Below are positions 8,286 to 15,627 of a DNA stretch of 41,177 bases, one piece after another. Below the pieces are notes generated by a model. It was not told the origin of the DNA, did no database searches, and saw nothing but the letters and a program-made list of their open reading frames with translations. The stretch lies in IMG/VR virus record IMGVR_UViG_3300008267_008796, positions 1-41,177 of that record. The stretch is one strand, 5' to 3'. The translations under genes and the position numbers were made by a program. This DNA is from a virus. Within the stretch, counting starts at the first letter, position 1; the number at the start of each line of letters is the position of its first letter.

Positions 8286-8314
8286 TTGACAAATAGTCAA
8301 GATAAATATACAAT
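8286..8314 (+). promoter_or_regulatory. Sigma70 promoter of the outer-membrane barrel gene
   Basis: TTGACA (8286-8291), 17-nt spacer, TACAAT (8309-8314), one mismatch from consensus. The spacer also contains ATAAATA, so a phage late promoter could overlap. It lies five bases after the pstS stop and gives a leader of about 30 nt to the next ATG. Confidence 0.8.
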
Positions 8315-8350
8315 TACAGAGTTAACACAGTAAATTAAAAAGGAGATTTT

Positions 8351-8902
8351 ATGAAATTTACAAAACTAGCAGTGGTATTCGCATCATTATTGATTGCAGG
8401 TTCAGCCGTGGCAGCAGGGGGTTATGCATCAGTGGAATATTCTGATGAAAGCAATCGTTTGACCGGTGCAGAAAATATCAACCATGCTGTAGTCATTGGC
8501 AGCAAAATAGATACTGTTGACTACAGTATCAAAATGGCCAACAGCCAAACAGAACTTGGCAGTGGATCAATCACTCAAGCACTTGAAGTTCGTGCAAAGA
8601 AAAATTTTGGTGCAGTGTACTTTGGTGGTCGTGTAGGTGAAAGAATCACCAGTTCAACACATTTCAGTTACTATGCAATTGATTCCGGCGTTAAGTTTCC
8701 GCTGGTGGCTGGCTTCACAGCAGATGTTGGTGCTCGCTACCGCAATGCGTTTGAATCAGGTAAATTGTATGAAACCACCCGTGGTCATGTTGCAGTGGGT
8801 TATGCATTGACCAAGCAAGACGCAGTTGCAGTTCGTTGGAGCCGTAGCTGGGGTGATGAAGAAAAAGACGCAGTACGTTTGCAATACACACGCAGTTTCT
8901 AA
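8351..8902 (+). CDS. Outer-membrane beta-barrel-like protein with signal peptide
   Basis: A 183-residue protein with a clear Sec signal peptide (KFTKLAVVFASLLIAGSAVAAGG) followed by alternating polar/hydrophobic strands (VEYSDES, VDYSIKMANS, AVYFGGRVGER, ADVGARYRNAF, VAVGYALTKQDAVAVRWSRSW) and ending in the classic outer-membrane Phe (RLQYTRSF). It should form a small barrel of roughly eight strands in the host outer membrane. AAAAAGGAG precedes the ATG, and it has its own strong promoter and terminator. Lying right after pstS, it might aid solute or phosphate entry, or mask receptors against superinfection; both are inference. No named family is recognised. Confidence 0.8.
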   Translation: MKFTKLAVVFASLLIAGSAVAAGGYASVEYSDESNRLTGAENINHAVVIGSKIDTVDYSIKMANSQTELGSGSITQALEVRAKKNFGAVYFGGRVGERITSSTHFSYYAIDSGVKFPLVAGFTADVGARYRNAFESGKLYETTRGHVAVGYALTKQDAVAVRWSRSWGDEEKDAVRLQYTRSF

Positions 8903-8920
8903 ACTGTATTTTTAAACCGA

Positions 8921-8956
8921 CCGCAACGATAGAGCGGCGCTGGAACTCGTAACCAG
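8921..8956 (+). other. Two tandem small hairpins in the 3' UTR
   Basis: CCGC (8921-8924)/GCGG (8934-8937) and CTGG (8940-8943)/CCAG (8953-8956), each with a 9-nt loop, sit between the barrel gene stop and the terminator. With the terminator stem they make a three-hairpin tail that could stabilise the mRNA or be released as a small RNA. Confidence 0.4.
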
Positions 8957-8960
8957 TACT

Positions 8961-8984
8961 AAAGGCCCAGAAGGGCCTTTTTTT
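8961..8984 (+). terminator. Rho-independent terminator, probably bidirectional
   Basis: Perfect 8-bp stem AAAGGCCC/GGGCCTTT with an AGAA loop followed by four more T residues. It ends the barrel transcript. On the minus strand it lies at the stop of the amidotransferase-like gene, so it may separate the two convergent units. Confidence 0.9.
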
Positions 8985-9624
8985 ACGACCGCATGAGTTG
9001 ATCAGCAAATTCTACCAGTTGAGCATGATGTCCACCGGTCCAGCGCCGGCGCATCCATGAGTAATCATTGTACCAAAACTGTTCGGCTTCAGGATGACAC
9101 CCTATCAAGCCAATGCGGTTTTGTATGATGGCCATGGCGTCACCGTTGACATAAGTTGCTACAGTTTCAAATTTTGTGTTGTCTCCAACTAGCGCACATC
9201 CATCATAAAAAAACATTCGATCTGATTCGCCCTGCCAGATCACGTCAATGGCCTTGGCATGTGGTCGGCGTGTGTCTGCGCCCGGGCGACGAATATACTG
9301 CACAGCATCTACTGAGTCCAAGATATTGAAATAGTGTTGCCCTGCCCAGTATGCACCCATGCAGATGCCTAGATATCGGCCGCCAGCTTGCACAAATTTT
9401 TGAACTGCTGGGGCATTGTGTTGCAACAGGTTGTCGTAACTGTCAGCATCGCCAAATCCACCAGGCACTGCAATCATGTCCACATCATCAAAGAACACAT
9501 CTTCAACTTCGTTTCGGCTGAATAGTTTGAAGTTGTAGCGGTTGCTCAAGGCATGCATTATACCATTGCCGCTCTGTACTGAGCATCGGGGATCATGTAT
9601 GAACAGGGCTATGGTGGGTTTCAC
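8983..9624 (-). CDS. Class I glutamine amidotransferase-like protein (BPL_N type)
   Basis: A 213-residue flavodoxin-like protein starting with GTG. The catalytic triad of the GATase-1 group is present: Cys88 in the elbow GICMGAYWAG, His177 and Glu179 in GCHPEAEQFW; VPGGFGDADSY (53-63) forms the oxyanion-side loop. The N-terminus (ALFIHDPRCSVQSGNG) matches the domain named biotin-protein-ligase N-terminal, whose reaction is unknown. It could be a stand-alone amidotransferase or hydrolase. The gene is convergent with the barrel gene. An exact TATAAATA lies only four bases upstream of the GTG, with no Shine-Dalgarno. Confidence 0.8.
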   Translation of the reverse strand: MKPTIALFIHDPRCSVQSGNGIMHALSNRYNFKLFSRNEVEDVFFDDVDMIAVPGGFGDADSYDNLLQHNAPAVQKFVQAGGRYLGICMGAYWAGQHYFNILDSVDAVQYIRRPGADTRRPHAKAIDVIWQGESDRMFFYDGCALVGDNTKFETVATYVNGDAMAIIQNRIGLIGCHPEAEQFWYNDYSWMRRRWTGGHHAQLVEFADQLMRS

Positions 9625-9628
9625 GGGG

Positions 9629-9636
9629 TATTTATA
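9629..9636 (-). promoter_or_regulatory. T4-type late promoter box TATAAATA
   Basis: Exact TATAAATA on the minus strand, four bases before the GTG of the amidotransferase-like gene. If used, transcription would start at or within the start codon. The surrounding 118-nt divergent gap (9625-9742) otherwise shows only AT-rich sequence and an ATAAGTATTTT similar to one before the 50-aa gene. Confidence 0.5.
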
Positions 9637-9742
9637 AACGCATAAATTACAGATTTATATCCTGTATACTTGCCCAAAATCTTCCCATGGTGGCATATCA
9701 TACCATAAGTATTTTCCTAAAACAAACTAAGGCAGCAACTTA

Positions 9743-11419
9743 ATGGATAGATATCGAGAACTTGAACAACTAGTAAAACAATTTAGAAGAGAATTACCAC
9801 AAGATCCCAAATACGCACATAGACTGGCAGAAGAACTAGAATTAATTAGAGATCAAAATTTTTCCCGACATTTCTTGCGTGTGAGAGAAATACTGGATCT
9901 CACTAGAGACATACCACACATCACCCGAGGCAGCGCAGGATCAAGTCTTGTGTGCTGGCTCATGGGCATCAGTGATCTTGATCCTGTGGAGGAAAACATT
10001 CCCATAGCACGTTTCATGAATCCCAAACGTGACGACCTCCCTGACATTGATCTTGACTTTCCACACTGGCAACAGGCCACAGTGATGAATCGCATATTTC
10101 GTCGTTGGCCTGGACAAAGTGCTAGAGTTTCCAACTATGTGATGTACAAAGAAAAGTCTGCCAAGAGAGAAGCAGCCAAGCGACTGGGAGCCAAAGGCAC
10201 CCTCAAACGTGGGTTTGAATTCAGCCAGGTCCTGCCTCCAGAAGAAATAAAAGAGGCCGAACGAGTCACAGCCAAACTCATGGGCAAAAAACGTTGTATA
10301 TCCAAACACTGCGGTGGCATCCTGATCTTTGATCGTGCTGTGCCCAAAAGTCTAATCAACGGTGACAATCAAATTTTGTTGGACAAGTACGAAACTGAAG
10401 ATCTTGAACATTTCAAAATAGATATCCTGGCCAATCGTGGACTGAGTCAGTTGTGGGAAATAGATCAACGTCCACTCACAGACTATCCTGAGCTGGATGA
10501 GAAGACCAGTGATCTGTTGGGTCGTGGTGATGTGTTGGGTGTGACTCAGGGCGAATCACCTGCCATGAAGCGACTGTTTAGAGCCTTAAAGGTTAAAAGC
10601 AAAAGCGACTGTACCTTGGCCACGGCCTTGATCCGTCCAGTGGCCACACAGGGTCGACGCAAAGCTTCAGCGTTTCAAGACTGGAGTGCTGATACTATAC
10701 AGCAAGACACAGTGGTGTTTGAGGATGATGCTATCACCATGATTGCTGATATTCTGGATTGTGACATGTACACGGCTGACATGTGGCGCAGAGCATTTGC
10801 CAAACGCAATGAAGAAAAGATCTATGAGTTCATGCAGTTGATTGGTGATCACCCCAAACGTGATCGAGTGTTGGCGTCACTACGTGAACTCAGTCACTTT
10901 GGACTGTGTCGAGCTCATGCCACCAATTTGGGCAGATTGATCTGGGCCTTGGCCTATCAAAAGGCACACAACCCTGAGGCTTTCTGGCGAGCCTGTTTGA
11001 AACACTGCGAAGGCAGTTACAGCAGTTGGGTGTATTACCAAGAAGCCAAACTGGCCGGGGCAGTGCCTTCGCCCAGCCAAGGCGGAGAGTGTGCTGAACT
11101 AGCCAGAACTGGTCGTTGGAGCAGCAGTAATTTTATTCCTGCCTGCACTGAAATACGTCGCCCCGGCGAAGTAGAGTTCCTGGGCCTGGTGGCCAATTAT
11201 CGTGTGTTCAAAAGCGGCGCCAAAGACTACATAACCTTTGCTACCCTGGGCACCGGCAACGGTCGTTATCTAGATGTGATAGTGCCACATGCCATGTCCT
11301 TCAGCGATCAACCAATCTTGTGGGGCAAGGGCCGTTTAGACTATACAAACAGTTCAGAATGTGTTAAAGTGTACAAAAGCAAACGTATGAAATTACAGGA
11401 CATTGAGCACATAACATAA
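9743..11419 (+). CDS. PHP-less C-family DNA polymerase (DnaE-like)
   Basis: A 558-residue protein with the polymerase core of bacterial DNA polymerase III alpha. Seen: TRGSAGSSLVCWLMGISDLDP (61-81, like the GPGRGSGAGSL block), FMNPKRDDLPDIDLDF (91-106) with catalytic Asp101 and Asp103, third Asp227 in KIDILANRGL, CRAHATNLGRLIWALAYQKAHNPEAFW (389-415) in the fingers, and an OB-like segment near 497-515 (YITFATLGTGNGRYLDVIV). It is about half the usual length: the N-terminal PHP domain and most of the C-terminal region are absent. DNA synthesis is therefore likely, intrinsic PHP proofreading not. Whether it replicates the phage, repairs DNA or is accessory cannot be told. Confidence 0.85.
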   Translation: MDRYRELEQLVKQFRRELPQDPKYAHRLAEELELIRDQNFSRHFLRVREILDLTRDIPHITRGSAGSSLVCWLMGISDLDPVEENIPIARFMNPKRDDLPDIDLDFPHWQQATVMNRIFRRWPGQSARVSNYVMYKEKSAKREAAKRLGAKGTLKRGFEFSQVLPPEEIKEAERVTAKLMGKKRCISKHCGGILIFDRAVPKSLINGDNQILLDKYETEDLEHFKIDILANRGLSQLWEIDQRPLTDYPELDEKTSDLLGRGDVLGVTQGESPAMKRLFRALKVKSKSDCTLATALIRPVATQGRRKASAFQDWSADTIQQDTVVFEDDAITMIADILDCDMYTADMWRRAFAKRNEEKIYEFMQLIGDHPKRDRVLASLRELSHFGLCRAHATNLGRLIWALAYQKAHNPEAFWRACLKHCEGSYSSWVYYQEAKLAGAVPSPSQGGECAELARTGRWSSSNFIPACTEIRRPGEVEFLGLVANYRVFKSGAKDYITFATLGTGNGRYLDVIVPHAMSFSDQPILWGKGRLDYTNSSECVKVYKSKRMKLQDIEHIT

Positions 11420-11733
11420 TGGCTAGACTACACATATACCCTCACAGTGAACCCCGACAAGATTTACACATCATAGCAGACCCAGCGGCTCTTAGAGCAC
11501 TGGCACAGGCCTGTATGAACGCAGCCAAGACTCCACAAGGATTTGAACGAGTAAAACTGCACACCAGCGACGGACACGAATACACTGCTATGATTGTGGC
11601 CGGTGTGAGTGAATCTGAATGGCAGGCTACCCCTCCTGCCTACATGAAATCTCATGTGCCTTCCGTTGCCACGCTGGAAGATTACAACACCTTACGTCAA
11701 GAACTCCAGACCTCTAGGCAAGACGCACTGTAA
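11419..11733 (+). CDS. Conserved hypothetical protein (104 aa)
   Basis: A soluble 104-residue protein, no recognised domain. Features: DLHIIADPAALRALAQACMNA (helical), then a strand-turn-strand LHTSDGHEYTAMIV. Its ATG shares a base with the stop of the DnaE-like gene (TAATG), so the two are translationally coupled and may act together. Confidence 0.75.
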   Translation: MARLHIYPHSEPRQDLHIIADPAALRALAQACMNAAKTPQGFERVKLHTSDGHEYTAMIVAGVSESEWQATPPAYMKSHVPSVATLEDYNTLRQELQTSRQDAL

Positions 11734-11739
11734 AATTAG

Positions 11740-11768
11740 ATCACACATTGTGTGATATATTATAAATA
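11740..11768 (+). promoter_or_regulatory. Palindrome plus exact TATAAATA late promoter
   Basis: ATCACACA-T-TGTGTGAT (11740-11756) is a perfect 8-bp-arm inverted repeat directly after the 104-aa gene. Four bases on lies exact TATAAATA (11761-11768), which precedes the 52-aa gene by 25 nt. The palindrome could be an operator or a weak hairpin terminator; it has no T-run. Confidence 0.65.
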
Positions 11769-11793
11769 TTTGTACACTGATGGAGGGTGGGCT

Positions 11794-11952
11794 ATGAAAC
11801 AACGGAAATTGATTTCCAAATTGTATCGGGCTTGCTTCGACCACGACGAGAAAACTATTCGGGAACTACGCATGCAGGAGTTCCGGAAGATTGCTAAACG
11901 CCGAGCCGAGGGCAAGTCATTTGATACAAAATGGACCTTGGTTAGAATTTAG
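11794..11952 (+). CDS. Small basic conserved phage protein (52 aa)
   Basis: ATG at 11794 with a strong GGAGG eight bases upstream; the earlier in-frame ATG at 11752 lies inside the promoter. The 52-residue product ([18 protein letters not shown], then [18 protein letters not shown]) is highly basic and helical, a type repeatedly seen in T4-like aquatic phages. Nucleic-acid binding is plausible; the function is unknown. It is followed by the Pho box of the plcP-like gene. Confidence 0.75.
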   Translation: MKQRKLISKLYRACFDHDEKTIRELRMQEFRKIAKRRAEGKSFDTKWTLVRI

Positions 11953-11964
11953 ACTTACACAAAA

Positions 11965-11999
11965 CTGTAACACTACTGTAACACATCTGGTTGTAAATA
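11965..11999 (+). promoter_or_regulatory. PhoB-type box and promoter of the plcP-agt pair
   Basis: CTGTAAC (11965-11971), linker ACTA, CTGTAAC (11976-11982), then 11 nt to TAAATA (11994-11999). Degenerate half-sites continue the 11-nt period on both sides (CTTACAC at 11954, CTGGTTG at 11987). Spacing to TAAATA equals that before pstS. The ATG follows after four bases, so the mRNA may be leaderless. Confidence 0.85.
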
Positions 12000-12003
12000 C
12001 TAG

Positions 12004-12876
12004 ATGCAAAAAACTTATCGCTCAATTTTCATAAGCGATGTTCATCTTGGCACCAAGGATTGTCAGGCTGACAAACTCAACAACTTTCTCAAACACAACA
12101 CCTGCGAAACACTGTATCTTGTGGGGGACATCATAGATGCTTGGAAAATCAAACAAAACAAATGGCGCTGGAAACAGAGCCACACTAATGTTATTCGCCG
12201 TGTGCTGGGTCATAGCAAGCGTGGTACTAGGGTTGTATATGTGGCTGGTAATCACGACGAGTTTCTAAGACCCTTCATGCAGTATGGCATTGGGTTTGGT
12301 ATAATTGAATTGGTAAATCAAACTGAACACATAGGTGCAGACGGCAGGCACTATCTTGTGGTGCATGGTGACATGTTTGACGGCATCACTAGGCTGGCGC
12401 CGTGGTTGGCAATGTTGGGAGACAAAGCATATGACTTCATTCTTGGGCTCAATACTCGGATCAATTGGATTCGTCATCGTATGGGTTTTGGTTACTTTAG
12501 CCTTAGCCTGTTCCTTAAACACCGGGTCAAAAAAGCAGTAGACTTTATATTCCATTTTGAACACAATCTTGCACAGTACTGCAAGAAGCGTGGGTTTGAT
12601 GGTGTGATCTGCGGACACATTCATCATGCCGAAATCAAAGATATAGACGGCGTTGCATACATGAATGACGGCGACTGGGTAGAGTCATGCACAGCCTTGG
12701 TAGAACGGCATGATGGCACCTGGGAAATCATAACTTGGACACAGGAGACTGACAATGTGGTTGATGATATTGATAGCAGTACACACAACGAATCCGCAAG
12801 ATCAACCCGCAAGAATAGAATTGCTTTTCCCAACGCAAATCAGTTGCGAACAGGTGTTGACAACTATGAAATATGA
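12004..12876 (+). CDS. plcP: PlcP-type metallophosphoesterase (phospholipase C, lipid remodelling)
   Basis: A 290-residue calcineurin-like phosphoesterase of the LpxH-related group. Metal ligands: Asp12/His14 (SDVHLG), Asp42 (GDIID), Asn83/His84 (GNHDEF), His121 (HGDMFD), His205/His207 (GHIHH). The text FISDVHLGTKDCQADKL, YFSLSLFLKHRVKKAV and NDGDWVESCTALVE matches the PlcP subgroup (Sinorhizobium and marine bacteria), which cleaves phosphatidyl-glycerol/ethanolamine/choline to diacylglycerol during phosphate starvation; family members are often annotated as UDP-2,3-diacylglucosamine hydrolase. The pairing with the following glycosyltransferase and the Pho box strongly favour PlcP over LpxH. 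The C-terminal 35 residues are a low-complexity extension. No Shine-Dalgarno. Confidence 0.88.
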   Translation: MQKTYRSIFISDVHLGTKDCQADKLNNFLKHNTCETLYLVGDIIDAWKIKQNKWRWKQSHTNVIRRVLGHSKRGTRVVYVAGNHDEFLRPFMQYGIGFGIIELVNQTEHIGADGRHYLVVHGDMFDGITRLAPWLAMLGDKAYDFILGLNTRINWIRHRMGFGYFSLSLFLKHRVKKAVDFIFHFEHNLAQYCKKRGFDGVICGHIHHAEIKDIDGVAYMNDGDWVESCTALVERHDGTWEIITWTQETDNVVDDIDSSTHNESARSTRKNRIAFPNANQLRTGVDNYEI

Positions 12877-12909
12877 TTTAAAGTTCAAAACATTCAAGGT
12901 AACGGGACA

Positions 12910-13908
12910 ATGTCAAAAACAATCTTAATAGTCACAGACAACTTACCGGATCAGATCAATGGCGTGGTTACCACTTACAAAAATATTGAAGCGTGTGCGA
13001 TTCGGGACAACTATCGTGTTGTATATCTTGATCCCCGGAGGTTCCGCTACATTGATTGTCCTGGCTACAACGAAGTCAAGATTGCCTTTCCCCGGAACCT
13101 GGGCCCGATACTTGAGGAGATCCGTCCGGATCATATCCACATCGCCACAGAAGGTCCTGTGGGTCTGCGTGTTAGACAATATCTTGACAAACGTCATTAT
13201 CGCTACAACACTGCTTATCATACTAAGTTTCCAGAAGGACTTAGAAAACTGTTTGGCATACCTGAAGCTGTTACTTGGCCTCTAGTGCGCTGGTTCCACA
13301 AACACTCGGGCAAAGTGCTGACCACCACTGAAACCATGGTTCAAGAATTAAAAGCACATGGATTTGACGGCGAAGTAATTCCCTGGACCCGAGGTGTTGA
13401 TCGTGAGATATTCTATCCCAGAGAACGCCTGCCCAACGCCAAGACCACACTGGTGTGTGTCAGCAGAGTCAGCCGAGAAAAGAACTTGGATGATTTTTGC
13501 ACCATGAGTTATCCCAACTCACGCAAGATCATGGTAGGCGATGGTCCCTATCGTGCAGAATTACAAGCACAGTATCCTGATGTGGAGTTTGTGGGATACA
13601 AAACTGGTGCTGATCTAGCATACTACTACAATCTAGCAGATGTGTTTGTGTTTCCCAGTCAGTGGGAAACATTTGGCATTGTGATGATTGAAGCCATGGC
13701 CTGTGGCACACCAGTGGCTGCGTATCCTGTCACAGGGCCATTGGATGTCATCGACGAAGGCATCACAGGATGTATGAATCCGCACTTGAAACAAGCTGTC
13801 ACAGATTGTTTGTTTCTATCTAGACGTCAAGTGTGGGACGGCAGTCAACGTTGGTCATGGGACCGGGCATGGGAAATATTCCGAGATAATTTAGTACCTG
13901 TTGTGTAA
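12910..13908 (+). CDS. agt: Agt-type glycosyltransferase (GT4, diacylglycerol glycosylation)
   Basis: A 332-residue GT-B glycosyltransferase. The N-terminus has the acceptor-side loop DQINGVVTTY, HIHIATEGPVG (76-85) and YHTKFPE (103-109), then WTRGVDREIF (159-168). The C-terminal domain has the donor-site EX7E motif (Glu253 to Glu261, ETFGIVMIEAMACGTPVA). These features fit the Agt enzymes that sit after plcP in aquatic heterotrophs and glycosylate diacylglycerol with glucose or glucuronate, replacing phospholipids. It follows the plcP-like gene with a 33-nt gap and AAGG upstream, in one transcript. Alternative: another GT4 sugar transferase; context makes Agt most likely. Confidence 0.87.
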   Translation: MSKTILIVTDNLPDQINGVVTTYKNIEACAIRDNYRVVYLDPRRFRYIDCPGYNEVKIAFPRNLGPILEEIRPDHIHIATEGPVGLRVRQYLDKRHYRYNTAYHTKFPEGLRKLFGIPEAVTWPLVRWFHKHSGKVLTTTETMVQELKAHGFDGEVIPWTRGVDREIFYPRERLPNAKTTLVCVSRVSREKNLDDFCTMSYPNSRKIMVGDGPYRAELQAQYPDVEFVGYKTGADLAYYYNLADVFVFPSQWETFGIVMIEAMACGTPVAAYPVTGPLDVIDEGITGCMNPHLKQAVTDCLFLSRRQVWDGSQRWSWDRAWEIFRDNLVPVV

Positions 13909-13914
13909 TAAATA
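13907..13914 (+). promoter_or_regulatory. Late-promoter-like AATAAATA
   Basis: AATAAATA overlaps the stop codon of the agt-like gene and lies 19 nt before the ATG of the 99-aa secreted protein, a normal leader length. Confidence 0.5.
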
Positions 13915-13933
13915 TGCAACAGGAGAAGCCATT

Positions 13934-14233
13934 ATGCACAAGTTATCAATGGCGTTGTTATTCTGCCTAATCAGCTCTATAGCCCACGCCCAACAAATTA
14001 TAGATTTAAACAAAGCAATGAAATGTTCAGAGCCACAAAACGTAATGAACTATTTTGTTGACAAGCATAAAGAAACACCAGTTTGGGTCGGTAAGACAGT
14101 GCATAATAGTCATATTACATTGTTGACGAATCCAGCAACTGGTTCATGGACCATGATAGAATATGACGATAGACTGGCGTGTGTGTTGGGTGCTGGTGAG
14201 GACAAGCCAGGCAGTAGTAAACCTGAAATTTAA
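13934..14233 (+). CDS. Small secreted/periplasmic protein (99 aa)
   Basis: Start at 13934 with AGGAG nine bases upstream and a Sec signal peptide (MHKLSMALLFCLISSIAHAQ). The mature part is about 80 residues with two Cys (AMKCSEP, RLACVLGAG) that could form a disulphide, and conserved-looking blocks ETPVWVGKT, NPATGSWTMIEYDD. Proteins of this pattern are frequent in aquatic phages, but no function is known to me. Together with PstS and the barrel it makes this arm rich in envelope-targeted products. Confidence 0.75.
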   Translation: MHKLSMALLFCLISSIAHAQQIIDLNKAMKCSEPQNVMNYFVDKHKETPVWVGKTVHNSHITLLTNPATGSWTMIEYDDRLACVLGAGEDKPGSSKPEI

Positions 14234-14263
14234 CTGGCAATTTCCGTGCTGATATATAACAGC

Positions 14264-15325
14264 ATGGAAATAAAATTTTGGTCGCCCGGTGAACAGGAAA
14301 AAACAGTAACCCACACTCAAGGTTCATGGATACATTATTCCAATGGACAACGTTGTTTAGACGTACAGTGTGGCAACATGGCCTATATCTTAGGCTATCA
14401 AAACAATGAAATAGCCACTGCGGTGGCCAACAATCCAGTGAATTTCATACGTGGCAACACCGGTGAAACATCTGCTGACAACAACAAATTGGTAAAATTA
14501 ATTTGCGAACTAGGGCAATGGGCTGCATTGACCTGGGCTGTGAGCGGTTCAGATGCGGTTGAAGCGGCCATGGCCATGAACGATACCTACTGGCAAACTC
14601 GTGGTCTTAAAAAGCACAAGATACTCAGCTTTGCTGGCAGTTATCACGGAACCACCATGTTGGCAAAACATCTGCGTGGTCAATACGAGTATCTCAATCG
14701 ATCAGTATTGGTACCCAGTCCAATTTGGCAATATCAATACCAACAGAACGGACAAGAAAAACTCACACTAAATCATATACAAAAAACATTGAAAGAAAAT
14801 CCAGATATTGGGTGTTTGATCGTGGAAACAGTGAGCTGGGCACAGCACATGGCTCCGCACAGCACAGCATACTGGCAAAGTCTGCGAGACATTTGCACAG
14901 AACACGATGTGTTAATGATAGTGGACGATGTGGCATTTTGTTGGGGCACCAATGGCACCATGTTTGGTTATGAATCTTATGGCATACAACCAGATATATG
15001 TACCATTGGAAAATCATTGACCAATGGATATTCACCCTTGGGTGCAGCCTGTTGCAACCAAAAAGTACTTGCACAAATAGACACCCAAAATTGGTCACAT
15101 GGGCATACCTGGCAGCCCAACATGTCTGGTGTGGCAGCGGCGCTTAGTGCCACCCAACAGATACAGACCTTACTGCCCCAGGCTACTACAATACATCAAA
15201 GATTGGCAGACATTGCTGCGGAACTTGATCTCAACTGTCGAGGAGCCAATACTTTTATGTCTTTTGATTTTGATCGTGTGATATCTTTTGAAGAACTCTA
15301 CACAGGACCTGGTGGATTAGCTTGA
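14264..15325 (+). CDS. Class III PLP-dependent aminotransferase
   Basis: A 353-residue fold-type I enzyme of the class III group (relatives: glutamate-1-semialdehyde aminomutase, ornithine and diamino-acid aminotransferases). Seen: CGNMAYILGYQN, SGSDAVEAAMAM (phosphate-binding helix), FAGSYHGTTM (123-132), Asp221 in IVDDVAFCWGTNG for the pyridine N, and the Schiff-base Lys250 in TIGKSLTNGYSPLGA. Length is 60-80 residues below the usual 420-450 because the C-terminal domain is shortened. The substrate is unknown. The in-frame ATG at 14246 is an alternative start; neither has a clear ribosome site. The gene ends by overlapping a convergent gene by 28 nt. Confidence 0.88.
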   Translation: MEIKFWSPGEQEKTVTHTQGSWIHYSNGQRCLDVQCGNMAYILGYQNNEIATAVANNPVNFIRGNTGETSADNNKLVKLICELGQWAALTWAVSGSDAVEAAMAMNDTYWQTRGLKKHKILSFAGSYHGTTMLAKHLRGQYEYLNRSVLVPSPIWQYQYQQNGQEKLTLNHIQKTLKENPDIGCLIVETVSWAQHMAPHSTAYWQSLRDICTEHDVLMIVDDVAFCWGTNGTMFGYESYGIQPDICTIGKSLTNGYSPLGAACCNQKVLAQIDTQNWSHGHTWQPNMSGVAAALSATQQIQTLLPQATTIHQRLADIAAELDLNCRGANTFMSFDFDRVISFEELYTGPGGLA

Positions 15326-15627
15326 TAGTTTTCCACACGTTGTAACAAGTTGGTGTAGAAACTGTCTAATTCGCCATTCCAACGTCCAATCAATCCACTG
15401 ATGGCATGCAAACAATAGTCCCAATTCTGATCTCTATAGGCCTGCATCATGTCCGTGTGCACCTTGATAAAGGCTTCCATCACAGGAAAATCAGACAACG
15501 GCACCTTTTCTATCACACAATAACTTGTACGGGCGGCCCCGTCAGGCGGCAACACAAAAGTATCCAGTTCCAACACAGTGTAGTTGTTGGGTATTGATTC
15601 CAGTGCGTCTCCAAATATAATGTTCAT
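15298..15627 (-). CDS. Conserved phage hypothetical protein (109 aa)
   Basis: A 109-residue soluble protein beginning MNIIFGDALESIPNNYTVLELDTF, with a conserved-looking C-terminal half (WDYCLHAISGLIGRWNGELDSFYTNLLQR). AAAGGAACTGC precedes the ATG. Proteins of the same outline recur in T4-like aquatic phages; no function is known to me. Divergent to the metallophosphoesterase at 15652, with a 24-nt AT-rich gap. Confidence 0.8.
   Translation of the reverse strand: MNIIFGDALESIPNNYTVLELDTFVLPPDGAARTSYCVIEKVPLSDFPVMEAFIKVHTDMMQAYRDQNWDYCLHAISGLIGRWNGELDSFYTNLLQRVENYQANPPGPV

Noticed and set aside
8903-8960. tRNA or tRNA fragment after the barrel gene
   Set aside because: Two short stems are present, but no cloverleaf, T-loop GTTC or CCA end can be formed.
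12004-12876. LpxH (UDP-2,3-diacylglucosamine hydrolase) as the main call
   Set aside because: The motifs are shared, but the subgroup-specific blocks, the Agt partner and the Pho box favour PlcP.
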